Shown: in pieces, positions 35,086 to 40,753 of the stretch
Position numbering within the stretch: the first letter of the stretch is position 1
Layout of the letters: each line of letters opens with the position of its first letter
Assembly (NCBI GenBank): GCA_005792355.1
Contig: SXSC01000317.1
Span: 1-40,753, forward strand
DNA length: 40,753 nucleotides
DNA from: Opitutaceae bacterium
GTDB lineage: Bacteria; Verrucomicrobiota; Verrucomicrobiia; Opitutales; Opitutaceae
Direction of reading: 5' to 3'
The notes under the pieces: generated by a model
Told to the model about the DNA's origin: nothing
Database searches by the model: none
The model's input: the letters and a program-made list of their open reading frames with translations, nothing else
Position numbers and translations under genes: made by a program

Positions 35086-36672
35086 ATGGCTCTCGACTGG
35101 AAACAAACAAGTCAGTGGTGGTACGGCCGCTTCACCGAAAACGCGCGGAGCAAGCTCGTGAATCTGGGTATCAAGATAATAGGTACACGACCCGAGAGCA
35201 TCAACGCGATTGGCCCTGGGGTTGACGCCCGATTCATCCTTTCGCGGGGCAAGGCGTTGCAGGAGCATGACCGACTCCGTGACGAGATCAGGTCACGGTC
35301 CAACCTTCAGGAGGTTCAACAGAAGATCATCGAGTTGAAGACCGGCGGGCGCATGGAGTCCGTGAAGTTGGTGGACTTGCCGGAAGCATGGGCGCGAATT
35401 CCACGTCGACGGGATCCGGGTGCGGATTACGCAACCTACTGCAAAACCACACTTGGGCGCTTTGCTGCCTTCATGGCGGAAAAGTGGAGGGGCGTCGACG
35501 ATCTCGCCAGCGTGTCCCGCGATCACGTTGCCGAGTTCATGGAAGCAGAGACGGGACGGGGCGTGGCGCCCAAAACGTGGAACGAAACACTGAAGTTGCT
35601 GCGGCGGATTTTCCGCCATTACCAGCCTGAGGCGGACGCCTATCGGCGCTACCTCACGTCGACACCATCGCGTCAGGTCGAGACGGTTTTCCGCAAGCCG
35701 TTTTCGCCTGAAGAACTCAGGGCGATTCTGGCCGCAGCGCAGAGGGATGAGTTCATCCGCCCCATCATCGTGACCGGAATCTGCACGGCTATGCGGCGAG
35801 GGGACGTGTGCCTCTTGAAGTGGGCTGATGTGGATTTGGCGCGTGGCTTCATCTCGGTGAAGACGGCCAAGACTGGTGCGCCGGTGTCGATCCCGATCTT
35901 CCCGCTTTTGAACAACGAGCTGAAGAAGCGGACCGTGAATGGCAGCGGGTACGTGTTCCGCGAGGCGGCCGAAATGTATCAGAAGAATCCCTATGGCATT
36001 GGTTGGCGGATCAAGAAGGTCCTTACCGTGGCCATGCAAGGTGATGACACAGGGACAGTACGACCACCGGAACCGTCGCCGGCGGAAACACGGGCGAAGG
36101 GCATCGCTTACATCGAGGGTCTGAATGGCACGCCTAAGGCGCAGCGTATGAATGCCGTCTTCAATGCGTACTTGGATGGCAAGTCTGGTCCCGAAATCGC
36201 GGCAGAGCAGGGGACCAGCAAGGCGTCGGTGTCCGCCTATTTAAATGAGATCGAGGCGAACATCGGGTGCCGTTTCCTTCGGGGGCGCCCCATGGGGGAA
36301 AGCTGGGCGGCGCTGGAGAAGTCGAACAAAGCCCAATTGTTGGCGACCCGCGAGACAGGGCGCCGGCGCGCGAGCGTTCGGAACTTCCACGCGTTTAGGA
36401 CGACTTGGATAACATTGGCCTTGAACGCAGGCGTGCCCCTGGAAGTGGTGCGGCGGGTTACAGGACATACTGCGGCGGAGGTCGTGCTGAAACACTACTA
36501 TCGACCCGACGAGGAAGCCTTCCGGCAGGCTCTGCAATCCGTGATGCCCGCGTTGATGACGGATGGGGCGAAGTCGCGGGATGAGCGGTTGCGTGAGGCT
36601 ATCGCTCGCATGACTCCGAGGACCCTAAAGCGGGACATCGCGAAGGCGCTGGCAATTTTGGATGGCACTTGA
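35086..36672 (+). CDS. int: Tyrosine recombinase / integrase with an inserted HTH-like segment
   Basis: 528 aa from ATG 35086. A TTG at 35020, preceded at good spacing by GGGAG, would add 22 residues. SAM-like core-binding domain at ~95-190. Catalytic domain: R237 in CTAMRRGDVCLLKWADVD, K262 in TAKTG, HAFR (H435, R438), GH (H461) and the Tyr in LKHYYRP (Y471 or Y472). All active-site residues are present. Between the Lys hairpin and HxxR lie about 115 residues not normal for the family (~315-430), holding an HTH-like stretch AYLDGKSGPEIAAEQGTSKASVSAYL. It catalyses integration and excision at the tRNA-Arg site 155 bp away. Confidence 0.92.
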   Translation: MALDWKQTSQWWYGRFTENARSKLVNLGIKIIGTRPESINAIGPGVDARFILSRGKALQEHDRLRDEIRSRSNLQEVQQKIIELKTGGRMESVKLVDLPEAWARIPRRRDPGADYATYCKTTLGRFAAFMAEKWRGVDDLASVSRDHVAEFMEAETGRGVAPKTWNETLKLLRRIFRHYQPEADAYRRYLTSTPSRQVETVFRKPFSPEELRAILAAAQRDEFIRPIIVTGICTAMRRGDVCLLKWADVDLARGFISVKTAKTGAPVSIPIFPLLNNELKKRTVNGSGYVFREAAEMYQKNPYGIGWRIKKVLTVAMQGDDTGTVRPPEPSPAETRAKGIAYIEGLNGTPKAQRMNAVFNAYLDGKSGPEIAAEQGTSKASVSAYLNEIEANIGCRFLRGRPMGESWAALEKSNKAQLLATRETGRRRASVRNFHAFRTTWITLALNAGVPLEVVRRVTGHTAAEVVLKHYYRPDEEAFRQALQSVMPALMTDGAKSRDERLREAIARMTPRTLKRDIAKALAILDGT

Positions 36673-36807
36673 ACGAGATCGAGTCCGCGACAGGAGGTCG
36701 CGTCAATCGAAGGGCGGCACGGCGTCAGGGCCGCGCAGGTGGGACGGGGACGCCAACGTGTCTGCGCCGATCTCTGGACATGCTCGACGAGCGGGCGTCG
36801 CTGATTC

Positions 36808-37986
36808 ATGATTTCTGTTATGCGCCCAGTGATACAACCGATTTGCTTCAACGGACGGGATTTTGCAGTGCTGACGTATCGCGTGGTGCATGGGACCAGC
36901 AACGGCACCGTCTGGCGTTTTATTACGAATGCCGAAACCTTTGTCGTGGTTCCATGCCAGACAGCCGTGGTCCCGGCTGGCGCCCCACCCAGTGTGCCCA
37001 ACTTCATCATATCAGTTCTGCGTGGTCCGAGAAACAGACGCCTCGCTGAACTCGTGGAACGTATCGTGACCTTGGATGCAACGAGCGTCAAGAATGCCCA
37101 AGGTCTTGCCGAGATCGGGGCGGACATCAGACAGTGCATGGCCGCCTTCGGAGTGAATGGTCTATCAGATGTCGCAGTTCGCTCAATCTTCGAAGCCGCC
37201 TGGCGCCTCTTTCCTTCTCTTGGTCGGGTGCCCGCGTTCATGGGGATTCGTGATCGCGAAATACGCGATGTTCTTTCAGCGATTAAAGCGGCGACGGGGA
37301 ATGATATCACCGTTCGGGTGATCACCTCCTGTACTAGCAGCTTCGCGCGCAACGCAATGGATTGGACGACTCTGGTGGCCAAGAAGCATAAAATCTCCCA
37401 CACCGCGGCGCTCGAACTGCTTCTCGAAGAGGTGAGATTCGTCGGACTCTGCTCTGGTCGCATTGACATCCCGATTCAATCAGTCTGGGAGGATGTGCAT
37501 GATGCGGACGACATCAAACTTCTGCGAGCGGCCTCGCGTGAAGCAAGATTGACCGGCGTGAAGCCCACTCATCCTCGTCGAAAACGGAATTGCACCACAA
37601 AAACTGATTGCAAGAAACCAGGATCGCAAAAGTCCGTAATTCACCCGATTTACGGCAAAGACGGAGCACTGCTTTTTCGAGCCCTCTCGCCTGAATTCGC
37701 AAGAGTGGAGTTCAAGGGAGTGGCCTATGATGCTCCTCCGAAAGGTAGGTCAGTAATTGGCTTCTTTCTCAGCGAATATGAAACGAAAGGATGTACGACA
37801 TTTTCGGCTGACTCTGTACTCCAAAAAATCGGGAACACAGGGGAGTCCCTTGCTGATGCTTTCAAGGGTTACCGAGATACGTGGAAGAGTCTCTTTCGCA
37901 AGGTGCCGCGGCGTAAGGGGGTTTACGAGTTCGTCCCTGCCGTGATTGCGGAGGGCGGAGAAATCTCCGGCAATCCTCCGGGCTAG
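36808..37986 (+). CDS. Protein of unknown function in the integrative element
   Basis: 392 aa; I recognise no family. It has a beta-rich N-terminal part (FAVLTYRVVHGTSNGTVWRFITN, ETFVVVPCQTAVVP) and a helical middle (RLAELVERIVTL, VRSIFEAAWRLFP, REIRDVLSAIKAATG, HTAALELLLEEVRFVG). A basic, Cys-containing linker follows around residue 255 (PRRKRNCTTKTDCKKPG). The C-terminal segment (FSADSVLQKIGNTGESLADAFKGY, LFRKVPRRKGVYEFVP) could be a small DNA-binding domain. No signal peptide or membrane span. Base composition by eye is more AT-rich than the backbone. It stands alone between the integrase (135-bp gap) and the coupled gene run, the usual place for cargo. ATG 36820 is an alternative start. 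Confidence 0.6.
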   Translation: MISVMRPVIQPICFNGRDFAVLTYRVVHGTSNGTVWRFITNAETFVVVPCQTAVVPAGAPPSVPNFIISVLRGPRNRRLAELVERIVTLDATSVKNAQGLAEIGADIRQCMAAFGVNGLSDVAVRSIFEAAWRLFPSLGRVPAFMGIRDREIRDVLSAIKAATGNDITVRVITSCTSSFARNAMDWTTLVAKKHKISHTAALELLLEEVRFVGLCSGRIDIPIQSVWEDVHDADDIKLLRAASREARLTGVKPTHPRRKRNCTTKTDCKKPGSQKSVIHPIYGKDGALLFRALSPEFARVEFKGVAYDAPPKGRSVIGFFLSEYETKGCTTFSADSVLQKIGNTGESLADAFKGYRDTWKSLFRKVPRRKGVYEFVPAVIAEGGEISGNPPG

Positions 37987-38019
37987 CTCCGATACTCTGG
38001 GGACTATTTATCGCTATTG

Positions 38020-38040
38020 TGTGCTGCATGATGCAGCACA
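38020..38040. promoter_or_regulatory. 21-bp perfect palindrome over the start codon of the HTH gene
   Basis: TGTGCTGCAT-G-ATGCAGCACA, perfect with a single central base. In RNA it would form an 8-bp stem with a 5-nt loop AUGAU that contains the start codon at 38028. It could be a DNA operator for the HTH protein it precedes or an RNA structure controlling its translation. Confidence 0.6.
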
Positions 38041-38366
38041 TCGACCTAGAAAAGTTTCTCGCGCGCTATGCTACGGCGCCAGCGGAAAGGAAGGAAGCTG
38101 CCCTCGTCGTGGCATTCAGCGCGCTCGATGGAGGGCCTACCCAGACAACGGAGCCTCTTTACGCCCTGAACGAACTGCCGCCATTCTTCGGACTCAGACA
38201 CTACACTTCGCTCTCCCGCCTCCGAGTTCAGCGGGTAGGCGTATCATTTGGAGGCCGACTCCGTTATCGAATCTCTGATGTGCGCCGTTGGCTTCAGTCA
38301 CCGGAGTGCGAAGCTATTCGGGGTGAACTAAGGGAGAAGCGATACCAACGGGAGAGTCGAGGATGA
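38028..38366 (+). CDS. Small HTH protein, AlpA/excisionase-like
   Basis: 112 aa from ATG 38028 (38031 also possible). The C-terminal half reads like a MerR/excisionase-type winged helix: ELPPFFGLRHYTSLSRLRVQRVG, then VSFGGRLRYRISDVRRWLQSPE, where an R-Y-R-strand followed by DVRRWL is typical of AlpA/Xis regulators. The N-terminal half is helical (LEKFLARYATAPAERKEAALVVAF). Probably a regulator or excision factor of the element. The start codon lies inside a perfect palindrome, and the stop overlaps the next start by ATGA. Confidence 0.6.
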   Translation: MMQHIDLEKFLARYATAPAERKEAALVVAFSALDGGPTQTTEPLYALNELPPFFGLRHYTSLSRLRVQRVGVSFGGRLRYRISDVRRWLQSPECEAIRGELREKRYQRESRG

Positions 38367-38569
38367 GCGCGAATAATTCCCTCACTCCGCCCTGCTTCGT
38401 GTGCGGCAATCCGACGCATGGGGGATACTTCAACAGCAGAACGCAGCATTTCTGCAATCGATGCGGCCAGATGGCTGAGGCTGGACGCTTCTCGAAACGG
38501 GCAGGAATCTGGTGGCGTATTCTCAGGCGGTTGCTCGCCCTTCGCCGGGCCCTCTGGTCCAGGCCATGA
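38363..38569 (+). CDS. Small zinc-ribbon protein
   Basis: 68 aa. Two CxxC pairs (C11/C14 in PPCFVCGN and C31/C34 in FCNRCGQ) form a zinc ribbon. The C-terminal tail is basic with Trp and Leu (WWRILRRLLALRRALW). ATGA overlaps at both ends tie it to its neighbours. Small zinc-ribbon genes are common just before primase genes in satellites and plasmids; role unknown. Note that its tail overlaps an alternative longer start of the next gene. Confidence 0.6.
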   Translation: MSANNSLTPPCFVCGNPTHGGYFNSRTQHFCNRCGQMAEAGRFSKRAGIWWRILRRLLALRRALWSRP

Positions 38570-39015
38570 CAAAGTCCGCAACCCACTTCTGCGGAATCGA
38601 GTATCTGGCGCTCGCGTCGCCGGCACGGTTTGACATGGGCAAGTGCCGCGTCGCGGCGGCGCTTGCGATCAACTGGCGATTGGCGGTCGAGGGGCGTGCA
38701 CATCCGGCAGGGGAGGTGGTAGTTTTTTTTGGAAGCGAGTTTGAGGTTGAAGCGGCGATGGCACGGACACGCGCGGAGGCATTGAATGAGGGCGGACCGC
38801 ACGCCGTCGAGTATTCGCCGGCCCTCGACGAGGTGCGTGTCGAGCCGATGATTGCTGTGGCCGAGCGCGGTCGGGAACACTTTGTGGCGGGTGTGGCGGA
38901 TCGGGATGGTTGGTTTCCCGTTTTCATCGGCACGAGGGCCGACTGCTCAGGAGAGGCGACTCGGCTCCGGCGCGTGCGTGCCGGCCGTCGCTCGCTGGAA
39001 AGGCGGCCGCCATGA
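38566..39015 (+). CDS. Hypothetical protein of the replication module
   Basis: 149 aa from ATG 38566, which overlaps the previous stop (ATGA). The stop in turn overlaps the primase start (ATGA, 39012-39015). No family recognised. Mixed alpha/beta, with VVVFFGSEFEVEAAMARTRAEA and FVAGVADRDGWFPVFIG; basic tail (RRVRAGRRSLERRPP). Coupling suggests a role together with the primase. Confidence 0.6.
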   Translation: MTKSATHFCGIEYLALASPARFDMGKCRVAAALAINWRLAVEGRAHPAGEVVVFFGSEFEVEAAMARTRAEALNEGGPHAVEYSPALDEVRVEPMIAVAERGREHFVAGVADRDGWFPVFIGTRADCSGEATRLRRVRAGRRSLERRPP

Positions 39016-40133
39016 GCAGCGCGACGAGCAACACAATTCAGCGTCCGCCGAGCATCGAAGAGATCAAGGCGCGCTACACCGTTTTCGACGCATGGCGGGA
39101 CGAGGGCTGCCGGGGCGAGCCGGGCCGATCGTGCAAATCACCATTTCGTGACGACCAGCACCCGTCGTTTTCAGTCTTTGACGAGGGGCGTCGGTTCAAA
39201 GACCACGCCGACGACTCCGGCGGCGATGTTCTCGACTTCATCACAAAGGCGCGGGGGTGCTCTCCGGCGGAGGCGCTGGCGGTGGCGCGCGAACGCGTGG
39301 GATGGCAGCCGAGCGCACACGGGCCGGCGTTGAGCAGAAGGCGTGACGCGCCAGCCGTGGTGATCCGAGCCGACACTGCGCCGACCTTCCGGCCAGAGCC
39401 AATGAGCGGCGACGTTCGAATCGCATGGGAGGCAGGGCTTCACTGGTTGAAGATCGACTCGGACTTGCAGGGCGAAATTGACCGGTGGCGGGGCTGGCCG
39501 ATTGGCACCGTCCGCTTTTTGGCGGACGAGGGTTTGCTTGCTGCGCCGGAAGGAAAGGGGGCGCGTGGGCTGGCGTTCGTGGTGCAGTATCCCGGACGCT
39601 CAGCGTGGATCGAAACCGGCTACCACCTGCGTCACAAACCACGTCGCCCGGGTGACCGCGTCGTGTGGACCTACCAGCCGGCTGGCGTCGGCATGCCAGG
39701 CGTGCCATTCGTGATGGGGAACTTCTACGGAGCCAGGCTCGTGATCGTATGCGAGGGGGAATGGGATGCGTGCACGTTTGCAGCGGCAGCGGGTTGGCTG
39801 GCGGACGAATCTGCGTGGCCGGAAGGGGTCGCGGCCCTTGGCATCCGCGGCGCGTCGGGTTGGCGAGCATTCATCGAACACTGGCGGCCCCGTTGGCCAC
39901 GTCGGCCGCGCTTTCTGCTGGTACCAGACAACGACGAAGCCGGCAGGAGATGGCATACTGAATTTGGGGGTGCGCTCGCGCCGCTCGCCTTAAGCGTGAC
40001 GATACTGCCGCCCAAGGCGGGCGGACCGAAGGATTTCAATGACCTTCATCGGCAAAAGCCTTTCTCACCGGCAAGCATTCACGAACTGCTGCTCTCGCTG
40101 GACTTGGTGGACCGGAGGGGTTTTCCCGTATGA
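39012..40133 (+). CDS. Primase-like protein with degenerate CHC2 finger and TOPRIM domain
   Basis: 373 aa. The N-terminal part has a CHC2-primase-like zinc-finger region (GCRGEPGRSCKSPFRDDQHPS-FSVFDE, residues ~32-57) with a reduced ligand set, then GGDVLDFI as in DnaG-type fingers. The TOPRIM domain follows: LVIVCEGEWDACTFAAA (E248/E250) and LLVPDNDEAGRRW (D306/D308), then KAGGPKDFNDLH. It would make primers for replication of the element. The start ATG overlaps the previous stop; a longer frame from 38910 is not coding-like. The arrangement fits a P4-like or plasmid-type replication protein without its own helicase. Confidence 0.82.
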   Translation: MSSATSNTIQRPPSIEEIKARYTVFDAWRDEGCRGEPGRSCKSPFRDDQHPSFSVFDEGRRFKDHADDSGGDVLDFITKARGCSPAEALAVARERVGWQPSAHGPALSRRRDAPAVVIRADTAPTFRPEPMSGDVRIAWEAGLHWLKIDSDLQGEIDRWRGWPIGTVRFLADEGLLAAPEGKGARGLAFVVQYPGRSAWIETGYHLRHKPRRPGDRVVWTYQPAGVGMPGVPFVMGNFYGARLVIVCEGEWDACTFAAAAGWLADESAWPEGVAALGIRGASGWRAFIEHWRPRWPRRPRFLLVPDNDEAGRRWHTEFGGALAPLALSVTILPPKAGGPKDFNDLHRQKPFSPASIHELLLSLDLVDRRGFPV

Positions 40134-40618
40134 GCGACGGCGGAAAAATCGTGCGCTTCGAGGCGCCGTTGCACGTCACCGCGAAGGGCGAGACGGCGGC
40201 GAGCACCTACCACGGGCTGCCGATGGTCGAGTTGCCTGACGACGACCGCACGGGTGGCGACTTCGCGGCGGAGCTGGGGAAGCACCTGGCAAACGCCGCG
40301 ATCTTTCGTCGGGGAAAGATCCTGATGGCGCTCACCGACAAGCGGGACCGCCTGGAGCCGATCGGCGATCATGAGATACGTACCCTCGTCGAACGCTACG
40401 TTTGCCTCTTCCGGGCACGGGTGCCGAAGAAAACCGGCGAACAGCTGCTGAAGGTCCGCCTGACGCTGGGGATCGACGCGGCGCGCATGGCGATGAATTC
40501 CCCCCAGTTGCTTGCAGAGATCCGCGAGGTTGAGCACTTGCACGACATTCCTCTGCCGGTGCTGCGTACGAATGGGCACATAGAGATCTTACCAGAGGGA
40601 TACGACCGGCCCATGTAG
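40130..40618 (+). CDS. Hypothetical protein following the primase, possibly interrupted
   Basis: 162 aa from an ATG that overlaps the primase stop (ATGA). No family assigned. The ending (LRTNGHIEILPEGYDRPM) resembles the GYD segment that precedes the helicase part in larger phage/plasmid helicase proteins. Just after it another frame reads VERQFIFDSGAN, then TAG, which would continue that pattern. So this may be the 5' part of a frameshifted gene, or a complete small protein. The remaining ~135 bases of the window hold no open gene I can support. Confidence 0.5.
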   Translation: MSDGGKIVRFEAPLHVTAKGETAASTYHGLPMVELPDDDRTGGDFAAELGKHLANAAIFRRGKILMALTDKRDRLEPIGDHEIRTLVERYVCLFRARVPKKTGEQLLKVRLTLGIDAARMAMNSPQLLAEIREVEHLHDIPLPVLRTNGHIEILPEGYDRPM

Positions 40619-40753
40619 AACGCCAGTTCATCTTCGACAGCGGCGCCAACTAGAACCCGACACGTAAGTATCTGGTTTTACGTGGGCGCCGGCCTGCGTG
40701 AGCGGTAGTGCTTGGGGCCTTTACGCAGACCCCATGATCACCCCGGCTCAACA

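Overview
The window is high-GC bacterial chromosome. It looks like an Opitutales/Verrucomicrobiota-type genome, inferred from gene content and not from any marker gene: a PL10 pectate lyase, a CE15 glucuronoyl esterase, Cys-type sulfatases, a DUF1080 (3-keto-glycoside hydrolase type) protein, a PQQ beta-propeller, a parallel beta-helix protein, NamZ and a monomeric NADP-isocitrate dehydrogenase. Many products carry signal peptides, which suits a polysaccharide-degrading lifestyle.

Positions 1-34,700 are chromosomal backbone. From left to right: the 5' end of icd (-); an MmcQ/YjbR protein (-); a two-domain M16 zinc protease (-); an N-terminally truncated metallo-beta-lactamase-fold protein (+); PL10 pectate lyase (+); a small secreted protein (+); a double cupin (-); a spermidine-synthase-like system split into a membrane gene and a catalytic gene (+/+); an ACS-type MFS transporter and xylulokinase (+); a TIR/TolB-N/TPR protein (-); a 1211-aa AsmA-like protein (-); a VapBC toxin-antitoxin pair (+) whose 3' end overlaps a convergent M14 carboxypeptidase-like gene (-); gltX (+); a decayed sulfatase (-); then a minus-strand run of nagA, CE15 esterase, sulfatase, DUF1080, PhoD-like phosphatase, PQQ propeller, beta-helix and AmpD-like amidase. 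A repeat- and hairpin-dense 840-bp gap separates the amidase from a divergent namZ. Amidase and NamZ together suggest peptidoglycan turnover. Pectate lyase, CE15 esterase, sulfatases and xylulokinase suggest plant or algal glycan use.

Positions about 34,886 to the window end are a different kind of DNA: the left end of an integrative element. A 46-nt 3' half of a tRNA-Arg(UCG) gene, still followed by its terminator-like hairpin, marks the junction. Then come a tyrosine recombinase with an unusual insertion in its catalytic domain, an orphan 392-aa protein, and a run of five genes each overlapping the next by ATGA: a small HTH protein, a zinc-ribbon protein, an unknown protein, a degenerate-CHC2/TOPRIM primase and a further protein that appears interrupted. 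The layout recalls P4-like satellites and integrative plasmids, but I recognise no capsid, conjugation or defence gene. The right end, which should carry the intact tRNA-Arg, lies outside the window.

The most distinctive signals are in this element: the insertion-bearing recombinase, the tightly coupled replication module, and a 21-bp perfect palindrome placed over the start codon of its first gene.
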